This document shows, piece after piece, positions 1 through 6,874 of a stretch of DNA of 12,062 nt. A program made the position numbers and the translations under genes. Source of the DNA: Candidatus Falkowbacteria bacterium RIFCSPLOWO2_02_FULL_45_15 (GTDB taxonomy: Bacteria; Patescibacteriota; Patescibacteriia; Patescibacteriales; XYC2-FULL-47-12); NCBI GenBank assembly GCA_001777995.1, contig MFFV01000034.1:20136-32197 (forward strand). The letters run 5' to 3'. Every line of letters begins with the position of its first letter. Within the stretch, counting starts at the first letter, position 1. Under the pieces are notes generated by a model, which worked only from the letters and a program-made list of their open reading frames with translations, was not told where the DNA came from and did not search any database.

Positions 1-11
1 TAAATGTTTTT

Positions 12-551
12 ATGGCCGGAAAAAAAATTAAGCCGCGTTACTATTTGATCGCCGCGCTTTCATTGGACGGCTATATTGCCAAGCACGCCCGCCATTTTAC
101 CGGCTGGACCTCGCCCGCGGACAAGGATTTTTTGCACGCGCGGCTTGACGCAAGCGATTGCGTTATCGTCGGCAACAACACTTACAAAACCGCCCGGCAA
201 CCGTTGTCAAAACGCAACTGCCTGATTTTTACCAAATCAGTCGGCGCCGTTAAGCAGGCAAGCGAACGCCGTCTTTATGTTAATCCGGCTAAAGTTGACG
301 TAGCGGCAATGGTTCGACAGAAAGGTTATCGCCGTATCGCCGTTTTAGGCGGCACGCAAATCTTCAGCTGGTTTTTTAAAAAAAATTTGCTTGATGAAAT
401 TTACCTAACCATTGAGCCGGTAGTTTTCGGCAGCGGCCTGCCGCTGTTTAACGCCGATGTGGATACGGTTCAGAAATTTAAGTTAGCTTCAGTCCGCCGG
501 CTGAATAAAACGGGCACGGTTTTATTACGCTATACTAGAAATACTCATTAA
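12..551 (+). CDS. Dihydrofolate reductase / RibD C-terminal family protein
   Basis: This 179-residue protein has the fold signature of NAD(P)H-dependent pteridine or pyrimidine reductases. It shows an early YLIAALSLDGYIA strand-turn, then DCVIVGNNTYKTA around residues 49-61 (the family's 'vlGrkTye' segment), the IAVLGGTQIF glycine pair that contacts the cofactor around residues 109-118, and DEIYLTIEPVVFGSGLPLF near the C-terminus. The length fits a single DHFR/RibD-C domain with no deaminase domain. Members reduce dihydrofolate or a riboflavin precursor, and sequence alone does not separate these roles. ATG 12 is the first in-frame start visible; because the window begins just upstream, a slightly earlier start cannot be excluded. 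The next gene, fpg, lies on the same strand 53 bases downstream. Confidence 0.85.
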   Translation: MAGKKIKPRYYLIAALSLDGYIAKHARHFTGWTSPADKDFLHARLDASDCVIVGNNTYKTARQPLSKRNCLIFTKSVGAVKQASERRLYVNPAKVDVAAMVRQKGYRRIAVLGGTQIFSWFFKKNLLDEIYLTIEPVVFGSGLPLFNADVDTVQKFKLASVRRLNKTGTVLLRYTRNTH

Positions 552-565
552 AATTTATTTACTTT

Positions 566-604
566 CCCCATCTCCCTTTGGGAGAGGGGGCAGGGGGTGA
601 GGGT
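566..604 (+). repeat. C/G-rich palindromic element at the fpg start
   Basis: TCTCCC (571-576) pairs with GGGAGA (580-585) around TTT. Flanking CCCC and GGGG runs extend the stem with one mismatch. A G-rich tail runs up to the base before the fpg ATG. It resembles dispersed C/G palindromes found between genes in many bacterial genomes (recall, not tested). The 3' arm and tail are the only SD-like sequence for fpg, so the hairpin could mask ribosome access. Confidence 0.6.
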
Positions 605-1465
605 ATGCCTGAACTGCCGGAAGTAGAAACAATCCGCCGCGGTTTGAATAACCAAATCGCTGGCTTAAGAATAAAATCCGTGCAGGTAAAAAAAGCGCGG
701 TTAGTTAAAGGCAGCGTTAAAAAATTTATTGCCGTTTTAACCGGCAATGTTTTTTTAGAATTTAACCGGCGGGGAAAGTTATTGATTGCCGCTTTAAAGA
801 GCGGCCAATTTTTATTAATACACCTAAAGATGACGGGGCAACTTATCTATCAGCACGGCCGTCAGCTTATCGCCGGCGGGCATTCTTTTGTTGGCATGGA
901 TTGGCGTCTGCCAAGCCGGCATACCCATATCATTATTTCCTTTCGCGACGGCTCGCGGCTATTTTTTAACGATTTGCGGCAATTTGGGTATATGAAAATA
1001 GTGAGCAAGATTGAGCTGGAAAAAGAGTTGAAAAAATTCGGCATTGAGCCGCTGACGGCCGGATTTAGCCTAAAAAATTTTGTTGAAATATTTGCCAATA
1101 AAAAAACCACTGTTAAAGCGTTGTTGCTTAACCAAAAGCTTATCGCCGGCTTAGGAAATATTTACGCCGATGAAGTGTGTTTTTACGCTAAAGTCAAACC
1201 CGGCCGGCGCGTTTACTCGCTGACCGAAGGAGAAATTAAAAAGCTTTATCAGGGCTGCCGGGTTATTTTAGCTAAAGCGGTGAAAGCGCGCGGCACAACC
1301 TTTAGCGATTATGTGGACGCTGACGGCCGCCAAGGGAGATTTATCAAGTTTTTAAAAGTTTACGGGCGCAAAGGAGAAAAATGCCGCCGTTGCCGGCGGG
1401 GGGTAATAGTTAAAATAAAGCAGGGCGGGCGAGGGACGCATTATTGCCCGGTTTGCCAGTGCTAA
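605..1465 (+). CDS. mutM: Formamidopyrimidine-DNA glycosylase (Fpg/MutM)
   Basis: This is a base-excision repair enzyme that removes 8-oxoguanine and formamidopyrimidines and then cleaves the abasic site. ATG 605 is chosen because it gives the canonical MPELPEVE N-terminus: Pro2 is the Schiff-base nucleophile, Glu3 the general acid, and Lys58 in RRGKLL matches the catalytic lysine. An in-frame GTG-type start 27 bases earlier would bury Pro2 behind repeat-derived glycines, so it is rejected. HLKMTGQL lies at 73-80. The H2TH segment contains LLNQKLIAGLGNIYADEV. The C-terminal zinc finger uses Cys260, Cys263, Cys281 and Cys284, with the GGRGTHYCPVCQ signature and DNA-contacting Arg276. At 286 residues it is slightly longer than the usual 270. 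Function fits the oxidative-defence genes that follow. Confidence 0.96.
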   Translation: MPELPEVETIRRGLNNQIAGLRIKSVQVKKARLVKGSVKKFIAVLTGNVFLEFNRRGKLLIAALKSGQFLLIHLKMTGQLIYQHGRQLIAGGHSFVGMDWRLPSRHTHIIISFRDGSRLFFNDLRQFGYMKIVSKIELEKELKKFGIEPLTAGFSLKNFVEIFANKKTTVKALLLNQKLIAGLGNIYADEVCFYAKVKPGRRVYSLTEGEIKKLYQGCRVILAKAVKARGTTFSDYVDADGRQGRFIKFLKVYGRKGEKCRRCRRGVIVKIKQGGRGTHYCPVCQC

Positions 1466-1469
1466 ACGC

Positions 1470-1497
1470 TTGACAGTAAGTTTAGGCATACTATAAT
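1470..1497 (+). promoter_or_regulatory. Sigma-70 promoter for rubredoxin-sodA
   Basis: Consensus TTGACA (1470-1475), a 16-base spacer and consensus TATAAT (1492-1497) start five bases after the fpg stop. Predicted transcription start is about 1504, giving a leader of about 30 bases before the rubredoxin ATG. It would drive the rubredoxin-sodA pair, which ends at the 2370 terminator. Confidence 0.88.
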
Positions 1498-1535
1498 GAA
1501 AGTAGTAATAGATTGATAAAAATTATCGCTTAACT

Positions 1536-1715
1536 ATGCCTTCCACCGCCAAACGCTATATCTGTCCTCCTTGCGGCTATATTTACGACCCGGCTATTGG
1601 CGACCCGGACTCGGGCATCGCGCCCGGCACTGCTTTTGCCGACATTCCCGACACTTGGGTTTGTCCGATTTGCGGCCTTGATAAATCAATCATGGTGCCG
1701 TATGAAGAAGAATAA
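1536..1715 (+). CDS. Rubredoxin
   Basis: This 59-residue one-electron carrier holds a single iron in four cysteine thiolates. The ligands are Cys10 and Cys13 (ICPPCGY) and Cys43 and Cys46 (VCPICGL). The family core is intact: GYIYDPAIGDPDSGIAPGT with conserved Tyr, Asp, Pro and Gly, then FADIPDTWVCP. Length is typical (50-60 residues). No SD is visible before ATG 1536. It precedes an Mn-type superoxide dismutase by 32 bases, probably on one transcript. In anaerobes rubredoxin supplies electrons to oxygen- or superoxide-reducing proteins, so a protective role is likely, though its redox partner is not in the window. Confidence 0.95.
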   Translation: MPSTAKRYICPPCGYIYDPAIGDPDSGIAPGTAFADIPDTWVCPICGLDKSIMVPYEEE

Positions 1716-1716
1716 T

Positions 1717-1744
1717 CACATAACACTTAACACTTAACATTAAA
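1717..1744. repeat. 7-bp tandem microrepeat (about 4 copies)
   Basis: CACATAA, CACTTAA, CACTTAA and CATTAAA follow each other without gaps in the rubredoxin-sodA spacer. The array displaces any SD from the sodA start. Similar 7-bp-period arrays occur inside recG and after map. Confidence 0.75.
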
Positions 1745-1747
1745 TCT

Positions 1748-2353
1748 ATGTCATATACACTTATGCCTCTTCCATACTCTTACGATGCGCTGGAACCATA
1801 CCTTGACGCGCAAACGATGGAGATACATTACTCCAAGCATCATCAGGGCTATGTTAATAATTTAAACAAAGCGCTGGAGCAAAACCCCGAACTGGCGGCT
1901 AAATCGCCGGAGAAATTGCTTTCAGACTTAAACGCAATCCCCGAGAATATTCGCGCCTCGGTCCGCAACCAAGGCGGCGGCGTAGCGAACCATAATTTTT
2001 TTTGGCAGGTTTTAAAACCAGACGTTAATTTTTCCGGTCCAGCCGCTGATAAAGTTGCCGAAGCGTTCAGCGGCTATGACGGGTTTAAGGAACAATTCTC
2101 TAAAGCAGCGGCCGGGCAGTTCGGTTCCGGCTGGGCTTGGCTGGTGATGAACGGCGATAAACTGGAAATCATGGCAACCGCCAATCAGGACAGCCCGCTG
2201 TCTTTAGGCAAAACCCCGATTTTAGGCATTGACGTTTGGGAACACGCTTATTATTTAAAATACCAAAACCGCCGGCCGGAATACATCGAAGCGTTTTTTA
2301 AAGTGATAAATTGGGATAAGGTTAACGAGTTGTACGAGCAGGCCGGAAGGTAA
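1748..2353 (+). CDS. sodA: Superoxide dismutase, Mn-type (Fe/Mn family)
   Basis: It dismutates superoxide to oxygen and hydrogen peroxide in the cytoplasm. All four metal ligands are present: His27 (EIHYSKHHQGYV), His82 (ANHNFFW), Asp162 and His166 (GIDVWEHAYYLKYQNRRP). Gln147 in ATANQDSPL together with glycines before ANH (GGGVANH) is the Mn-type outer-sphere arrangement; Fe-type enzymes carry that Gln near the second ligand instead. Cambialistic metal use cannot be excluded. The 201-residue length is normal and no signal peptide is present. ATG 1748 has no SD because a 7-bp microrepeat precedes it. It is the second gene of the rubredoxin operon and is followed by an intrinsic terminator. 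Confidence 0.97.
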   Translation: MSYTLMPLPYSYDALEPYLDAQTMEIHYSKHHQGYVNNLNKALEQNPELAAKSPEKLLSDLNAIPENIRASVRNQGGGVANHNFFWQVLKPDVNFSGPAADKVAEAFSGYDGFKEQFSKAAAGQFGSGWAWLVMNGDKLEIMATANQDSPLSLGKTPILGIDVWEHAYYLKYQNRRPEYIEAFFKVINWDKVNELYEQAGR

Positions 2354-2369
2354 AAGGCAAAATTTTATC

Positions 2370-2404
2370 AAAGGGCGGCTTTATCGGCCGCCCTTTTATT
2401 TTTT
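2370..2404 (+). terminator. Intrinsic terminator after sodA
   Basis: AAGGGCGGC and GCCGCCCTT form a 9-bp GC-rich stem around a seven-base loop, followed by a T-rich tract (TTTTATTTTTT). Confidence 0.92.
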
Positions 2405-2431
2405 AGTTAAATCATATAAAATAAAATTATT

Positions 2432-3295
2432 ATGCTGACTAACCACGTAAAAAATTTACTGTTGCGTTTTCAGAAAAATGAAATTACCGAGTATTACGTT
2501 TATAGCCGTTTAAGCCGGCTGGCGCGAGGAGACAACAAAGAAATTATCCGCAAGATAGCGGATGACGAAAAACGCCATTACCAAATGTTGTACGGCCATA
2601 CCCAAACAGCAGTCAAGCCCAGCCGCTGGTTAATGTTTAAATATACGATGCTCTCGCGCGTTTTTGGGTTGACCTTCGCCATTAAATTAATGGAAAAAGG
2701 AGAGGAGATGGCGCAGGCAACTTACGAGCGGGTAAAAGATTCCGCTCCGCCGATTAAGGTGCTTTTGGCAGACGAGCATCGGCACGAAAAAGATTTAGTG
2801 GGTATGATAGAAGAAGAAAGATTGAATTATATGGGCTCGGTCGTGCTCGGTTTAAACGACGCGCTGGTGGAACTAACCGGCGCGCTGGCCGGCTTAAGCT
2901 TTGCTTTGCAAAATACCAAGCTAATCGCTTTAGCCGGGCTGATCACCGGCATTGCCGCTTCTTTTTCCATGGCGGCTTCCGAATATTTATCCACCAAATC
3001 CGAAGGCAATAAAAATTCGCTGAAATCGGCGCTTTATACCGGCTTAGCTTATATCGTGACGGTGCTGTTTTTAATTTTTCCTTTTCTGGTACTTGCCGAT
3101 TACCGCTGGGCTTTGGCTTGGACCCTAATAAACGCGATAGCGGTGATTGCTGTTTTTACCTACTTTAGCGCCGTTACCAAAGACCTGCGCTTTAAAAAAT
3201 TATTCAGCGAAATGTTTATCATCAGTATGGGAGTGGCGGTGTTTTCCTTTGGCATCAGTATCGTGTTAAAAAATATTTTTAACATAGAGGTTTAA
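2432..3295 (+). CDS. Ferritin-like domain fused to VIT1/CCC1 membrane transporter
   Basis: The protein has 287 residues in two parts. Residues 1-130 are a helical ferritin/rubrerythrin-like domain with repeated Glu/His iron-ligand motifs: EITEYYVYSRL, IADDEKRHYQML, MEKGEEMAQATYE and LADEHRHEKDL. Residues from about 133 onward are a VIT1/CCC1-type membrane domain, with the signature GLNDALVELTGALAGLSFAL, then AASFSMAASEYLSTKSE, and hydrophobic helices near 160-180, 203-225, 228-250 and 263-283. Family members move Fe(II) or Mn(II) across the membrane, and the fused di-iron domain (as in MbfA-type proteins) probably senses or oxidises iron. ATG 2432 lies about 11 bases after a TATAAA box (2415-2420) and has no SD. 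Its position after sodA fits control of iron-driven oxidative stress. Transport direction is unknown. Confidence 0.88.
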   Translation: MLTNHVKNLLLRFQKNEITEYYVYSRLSRLARGDNKEIIRKIADDEKRHYQMLYGHTQTAVKPSRWLMFKYTMLSRVFGLTFAIKLMEKGEEMAQATYERVKDSAPPIKVLLADEHRHEKDLVGMIEEERLNYMGSVVLGLNDALVELTGALAGLSFALQNTKLIALAGLITGIAASFSMAASEYLSTKSEGNKNSLKSALYTGLAYIVTVLFLIFPFLVLADYRWALAWTLINAIAVIAVFTYFSAVTKDLRFKKLFSEMFIISMGVAVFSFGISIVLKNIFNIEV

Positions 3296-3320
3296 ATAAA
3301 AAATCAAAATTTTTTAGCTT

Positions 3321-3350
3321 AAAGGCCGGATGTCAGCTCGGGCTTTTTTT
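3321..3350 (+). terminator. Probable terminator after the VIT1 gene
   Basis: AAAG-g-CCGG pairs with TCGG-g-CTTT (one G-G mismatch, one G-T pair) around an eight-base loop, followed by seven T. It is weaker than the sodA terminator. Confidence 0.65.
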
Positions 3351-3486
3351 ATCCATACACCTTCCGGAATACCCCCACACCAAATTTTGGTGTGGGGGAT
3401 GAATGGAAAGTGTGGATCTTCCCGCAGGGTTTACCCCTACACCAAAATTGGTGTTGGGGTAAACCCGGCGGTGAAGGTGTTTGGAT
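3351..3486. repeat. Compound palindrome: two hairpins enclosed by an outer inverted repeat
   Basis: The outer arms 3351-3364 and 3473-3486 pair at 13 of 14 positions. Inside are hairpin 1 (3372-3384 with 3386-3398, 13 bp perfect) and hairpin 2 (3427-3445 with 3448-3466, 18 of 19 bp). Both inner hairpins share the core ACACCAAA / TTGGTGT. The whole can fold as a three-way junction or cruciform. No ORF or transposase is associated. Confidence 0.85.
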
Positions 3487-3495
3487 CTATTAGCG

Positions 3496-3525
3496 TTTAC
3501 TTTTGGTGATAAGCCGTGTTACAAT
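3496..3525 (+). promoter_or_regulatory. recG promoter giving a near-leaderless start
   Basis: TTTACT (3496-3501), an 18-base spacer and TACAAT (3520-3525). The predicted transcription start (about 3532) falls on the recG ATG at 3533, so the mRNA would have almost no leader. Confidence 0.65.
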
Positions 3526-3532
3526 ATTTTTT

Positions 3533-5617
3533 ATGTTAACTTTAGATACGAATATCGCTAAAATCAATAAAGTTGGCGTGGCAACAGCCAAAAAATTGCA
3601 GCGCTTAAACATTAAAATCGTGCGGGATTTATTGACCTATTACCCTTTTCGCTACGCCGATTACAGCCAAAAAGTCCCGATTGCCAATCTTAACCCGGGC
3701 ATGACCGTGAACGTTCAAGGCACGATTGATTTTATTCAAAACAAACGCAGCTTTAGGCAAAAGATGATCGTCACCGAGGCGCTGATTAATGACGGCGGCG
3801 GCCAGCTCAAAGTAGTCTGGTTTAACCAGCCCTTTATCGGCAAGAATTTAAAAATAGGCGACCAAGTGTCGCTTGGGGGCACGATCCAAGGCGGTTTTTT
3901 AGGGTTAGAGATGGTCGCGCCTGAATATGAAAAAATTGGCTCGAGCAAATTAGCGCATACGACTGGCCTGGCGCCCATCTATCACGTGACTGCTAATTTA
4001 ACCAATAAGCAGCTGCGTTTTTTAATCAAGTCAGTCATTGCTTCTGCCGCGCAGCTAACCGACACTTTGCCCGAGGCAATTAAAAGCAAATGTCAGCTCT
4101 TGGATTTAGCTGATGCCATTAGCAACATCCATTTCCCGCGCTCTGGCGAAATGCTGGGGCAGGCGCGGCGCCGGCTGCAATTTGAAGAATTATTGTTAGC
4201 GCAATTACAGGCGCAAGTAGCCAGGTTAAAAGTCAAAAGTCAAAAGTCAAAAGCTATCAAATTTTTTAAAGAGGAAACAGCCCGCTTTGTCCAGCGGTTG
4301 CCCTTTAAGCTCACGGCGGCCCAAAAAAAAGCGGCGTGGGAAATTATTAAAGACATCGGCAAACATCAGCCAATGTCGCGCTTATTGGAGGGCGATGTGG
4401 GCAGCGGCAAAACAGTTACCGCCGCCATCGCTATGTTCAATGCCGCTTTAAACAAACGGCAAAGCGTAATGCTCGTGCCGACAGAAATTTTAGCGAACCA
4501 GCACTATGATACTTTGTGCAAATTTTTTACCAACAGCGAAATTAAAATAGGGCTGTACACGAGAAGCCGGAAAAAGATAAATCAGGAACCAGATACGAGA
4601 GACGAAGAACGAGGGAAAACAAATAAAAATCATAATTCATTATTCATAATTCATCATTCAGACATTGTGGTTGGCACGCATGCTTTGCTCCAGGAAGGAA
4701 TAAAATTTCGCGATTTGGCGCTGGCTATCATTGACGAGCAGCATCGCTTCGGCGTCGAGCAAAGGCAAACCTTGCGCCAAAAAAGCGGCCAGCCAGAGTT
4801 TACGCCGCATTTACTTTCCATGACGGCAACGCCGATTCCGCGCTCGCTTGCCCAAGTAATTTACGGCGATCTGGATTTATCCATTATTGATGAATTGCCT
4901 GCCGGACGAAAGCCAATCGCGACTTGGCTGGTGCCGGAATTTAAACGGCCAAGCGCTTACGATTTTATTAAGCGGGAAATTTTAGCCGGCCGGCAAGCGT
5001 TCGTCATTTGCCCGCTGATTAACCCTGCCGACAACTTAGGCGTCAAATCGGTAATTGAAGAACATAAAAAGCTGAACGAGCATATTTTTCCCGAATTAAA
5101 AATTGCTTATTTGCACGGCCGGTTAAAGCCGAAAGCCAAAGATGAAATCATGCGGGAGTTTTTAGCTAACGAAATTAAAATTTTAGTGGCTACTTCGGTA
5201 GTGGAAGTGGGGGTGGACGTGCCGAACGCGAGCGTGATGATGATTGAAGGGGCGGAAAGATTTGGGCTGGCGCAACTGCACCAGTTCCGCGGCCGAGTGG
5301 GGCGCAGCGCCCGCCAATCTTATTGTTTATTATTTACCGCCAGTTTAAACGAACAAACGCGGGCGCGTTTAACCGCTTTTACCAAAAGCAACGACGGCTT
5401 TAAACTAGCGGAGGCGGACTTAAAAATGCGCGGCCCGGGCGAAGTGTACGGCACGGAACAAAAAGGCTTTCCCGAATTTAAAATCGCGACTCTGAACGAT
5501 TATAAGCTAATTAAGGAAGCCAAAGAAGCGGCGGAGAATGTCGTTAAAGAGGGAGCGGAAAAATATCCCCGGTTGTTAGAAAAAGTCAGACGAGAGGGAG
5601 AATATGCAGTGGGATGA
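3533..5617 (+). CDS. recG: ATP-dependent DNA helicase RecG
   Basis: This superfamily 2 branch-migrating helicase rescues stalled forks and processes Holliday junctions. The order is standard: an HhH-like start (INKVGVATAKKLQRL), an OB wedge domain (VNVQGTIDFIQ onward), Walker A GDVGSGKT at 287-294, the DEQHRFG box at 401-407, SMTATPIPRSLA, TSVVEVGVDVPNAS, and QFRGRVGRS (motif VI). ATG 3533 gives 694 residues; a TTG start 30 bases earlier would put the -10 box inside the gene, so it is rejected. A low-complexity stretch at about residues 345-376 (coding DNA around 4567-4662) lies between GLYTRSRKK and DIVVGTHALL, where other RecG proteins have a short linker. A second repeat-rich linker lies at about 232-241. 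Both are built from 7-bp repeats. All helicase motifs are intact, so it should work. Confidence 0.95.
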   Translation: MLTLDTNIAKINKVGVATAKKLQRLNIKIVRDLLTYYPFRYADYSQKVPIANLNPGMTVNVQGTIDFIQNKRSFRQKMIVTEALINDGGGQLKVVWFNQPFIGKNLKIGDQVSLGGTIQGGFLGLEMVAPEYEKIGSSKLAHTTGLAPIYHVTANLTNKQLRFLIKSVIASAAQLTDTLPEAIKSKCQLLDLADAISNIHFPRSGEMLGQARRRLQFEELLLAQLQAQVARLKVKSQKSKAIKFFKEETARFVQRLPFKLTAAQKKAAWEIIKDIGKHQPMSRLLEGDVGSGKTVTAAIAMFNAALNKRQSVMLVPTEILANQHYDTLCKFFTNSEIKIGLYTRSRKKINQEPDTRDEERGKTNKNHNSLFIIHHSDIVVGTHALLQEGIKFRDLALAIIDEQHRFGVEQRQTLRQKSGQPEFTPHLLSMTATPIPRSLAQVIYGDLDLSIIDELPAGRKPIATWLVPEFKRPSAYDFIKREILAGRQAFVICPLINPADNLGVKSVIEEHKKLNEHIFPELKIAYLHGRLKPKAKDEIMREFLANEIKILVATSVVEVGVDVPNASVMMIEGAERFGLAQLHQFRGRVGRSARQSYCLLFTASLNEQTRARLTAFTKSNDGFKLAEADLKMRGPGEVYGTEQKGFPEFKIATLNDYKLIKEAKEAAENVVKEGAEKYPRLLEKVRREGEYAVG
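4228..4253 (+). repeat. AAAAGTC microrepeat inside recG
   Basis: There are 3.7 exact copies of the 7-mer AAAAGTC. Because seven is not a multiple of three, the copies are read in changing frames and give a Lys/Ser-rich linker (KVKSQKSK) before the helicase core. Confidence 0.9.
4595..4659 (+). repeat. Two 7-bp-period arrays inside the recG linker insertion
   Basis: ACGAGAG, ACGAAGA and ACGAGGG occupy 4595-4615. CATAATT, CATTATT, CATAATT and CATCATT occupy 4631-4658. Together they encode most of the extra linker between conserved RecG segments, and the reading frame is preserved. Confidence 0.85.
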
Positions 5618-5659
5618 TAAGTTGAAAGGTCCGTAAAGTCACGGGAGGTAATTGCGCAT

Positions 5660-5687
5660 TTGTCATTTCCGCCAGTTTTGCTATAAT
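5660..5687 (+). promoter_or_regulatory. Sigma-70 promoter for the response regulator and ndk
   Basis: TTGTCA (5660-5665), a 16-base spacer and consensus TATAAT (5682-5687). The predicted transcript begins near 5694, about 20 bases before the response-regulator ATG. Confidence 0.83.
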
Positions 5688-5713
5688 AGAGGGCAGTCAT
5701 TCACTTTAAAAAC

Positions 5714-6091
5714 ATGGATACAGAAAGAAAGAAAATACTCATTATTGAAGACGAAGCCACGATTTCCAGCATGTACCAAAGCAGTTTAGAAAAAGACGGT
5801 TATACCGTAATAATTGCCGCGGACGGGGAAAGGGGCTGGCAATTAGCTTCAACTCAATTGCCGAACTTAATTTTATTAGACATTATATTGCCTAAGCTGG
5901 ACGGCTTTAGCGTTTTGGATAAGTTGCAGCATGACCCGAAAACAAAAAATATTCCGGTAATAATGTTAACTAACCTCGGCCAAGATGAAGACAAAGAACG
6001 GGGGAAAAAATTGCACGCGGCCGATTATTGGGTCAAGGCGGATTTTACCCCCACGCAGGTAAGCGACAAAATTAAAAATTATATTAAATAA
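5714..6091 (+). CDS. Single-domain response regulator (CheY-like receiver)
   Basis: The 125-residue receiver domain has no output domain. The acidic pocket is Glu12/Asp13 (IIEDE), the phosphoacceptor is Asp56 (LILLDIILP), the switch threonine is Thr86 (IMLTN), and the conserved lysine is Lys108 (DYWVKADF). It would receive phosphate from a histidine kinase, none of which is in the window, and act by protein-protein contact. Stand-alone receivers with the IPVIMLTNLGQ..D segment are familiar in Patescibacteria (recall). It has its own strong promoter and no clear SD, and the stop lies nine bases before the ndk start, so the two genes are probably cotranscribed. Confidence 0.93.
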   Translation: MDTERKKILIIEDEATISSMYQSSLEKDGYTVIIAADGERGWQLASTQLPNLILLDIILPKLDGFSVLDKLQHDPKTKNIPVIMLTNLGQDEDKERGKKLHAADYWVKADFTPTQVSDKIKNYIK

Positions 6092-6100
6092 TATAAAATT

Positions 6101-6694
6101 ATGTCTGACGCCAGAGAAGAAAAAACTTTTTTAATGATCAAGCCGGACGGCGTGCGCCGCGGTTTAACCGGCGAAATTATCCGCCGGCTGGAGCAAGTCG
6201 GCCTTAAAATTGTCGCCTTAAAGTTATATCGGCCGACTGAAAAGCAAGTTGACGAGCATTATCCTAAAGATAAAGCGTGGATAACCCGTTTGGGCCAAAA
6301 AACTCTTTCTACTTACGAAAAGTTCGGCTATGACGCCAAACAGGAATTAGGAACCGCGGAGGCGAGTGAAATCGGGCCGATGGTGCGGCAATGGCTGATT
6401 GATTTTATGACTTCCGGTCCGGTAGTGGTAATGGTAATTAAAGGGGTGCACGCCGTAGAAATGGTCCGGAAATTATCCGGTCCGACTATGCCGGCGGACG
6501 CGGAATTGGGGACCATCCGCGGCGATTTTTCCATTGATTCGGCGGCGGTCGCTAACCGCGAGAAACGCGCGGTGTTTAATTTGGTGCACGCTTCCGAAAC
6601 CCAAGACGAAGCCGAGCACGAAATTAAGCATTGGTTTGGCGAAGACGCAGAACATAATTATGAGCGCACTGACGACGCCGTTTATAAAATGTAA
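6101..6694 (+). CDS. ndk: Nucleoside diphosphate kinase with internal insertion
   Basis: It transfers the gamma phosphate of ATP to NDPs through a phospho-histidine. Seen: the N-terminal FLMIKPDGVRRGLTGEII strand-helix, the catalytic His163 in FNLVHASET, GTIRGDF at 137-143, and SGPVVVMVIKG at 105-115. At 197 residues it is about 50 longer than typical bacterial NDK. The extra material lies at roughly residues 55-100, between DEHYP and the DFMTSGP strand, where the usual enzyme has a short 'kpff..lv.ym' segment. Active-site residues are kept, so activity is expected. The insertion probably changes the surface or oligomer contacts. Confidence 0.93.
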   Translation: MSDAREEKTFLMIKPDGVRRGLTGEIIRRLEQVGLKIVALKLYRPTEKQVDEHYPKDKAWITRLGQKTLSTYEKFGYDAKQELGTAEASEIGPMVRQWLIDFMTSGPVVVMVIKGVHAVEMVRKLSGPTMPADAELGTIRGDFSIDSAAVANREKRAVFNLVHASETQDEAEHEIKHWFGEDAEHNYERTDDAVYKM

Positions 6695-6708
6695 TTTGTT
6701 CACATTAT

Positions 6709-6828
6709 ATGAAAAAATTAGTAAACACCATCAATAAGCCGATCGTATTGATCGCTACTCTACTGACTGCTTTGGCTGTAATTTTAGCCAAATTTTTTAT
6801 GACTAAAGACGAGGATGATAAAGAGTAG
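6709..6828 (+). CDS. Small single-helix membrane protein, unknown
   Basis: A 39-codon ORF starts 14 bases after ndk. It has a basic N-terminus (MKKLVNTINKP), one hydrophobic helix (IVLIATLLTALAVILAKFF, about residues 12-30), and an acidic tail (TKDEDDKE). The charge pattern predicts a cytoplasmic or signal-anchor N-terminus. No SD is visible. It may ride on the ndk transcript, and a new promoter starts 12 bases after its stop. I do not recognise it. Coding status rests on the coherent topology and spacing. Confidence 0.6.
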   Translation: MKKLVNTINKPIVLIATLLTALAVILAKFFMTKDEDDKE

Positions 6829-6839
6829 CGGCCATTAAG

Positions 6840-6868
6840 TTGACAGGATTTTTTTGTAAGGTTATGAT
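6840..6868 (+). promoter_or_regulatory. Promoter of accessory module 1
   Basis: Consensus TTGACA (6840-6845), a 17-base spacer and TATGAT (6863-6868). The leader ORF ATG at 6875 falls on the predicted transcription start, so the leader would be translated from a leaderless mRNA. Confidence 0.88.
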
Positions 6869-6874
6869 ACGCTT

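Noticed and set aside
578..604. Upstream in-frame start for fpg
   Set aside because: It would hide the essential N-terminal proline behind a Gly-rich stretch encoded by the palindromic repeat.
3351..3486. CRISPR array
   Set aside because: The two repeats are palindromes of different length enclosed by an inverted repeat; there are no evenly spaced direct repeats with unique spacers and no cas genes.
3503..3532. TTG start for recG ten codons earlier
   Set aside because: The segment contains the -10 box; ATG 3533 fits family alignment and the promoter position.
6473..6737. ORFs on either strand overlapping the end of ndk
   Set aside because: They are frame shadows of ndk, which is clearly the coding frame.
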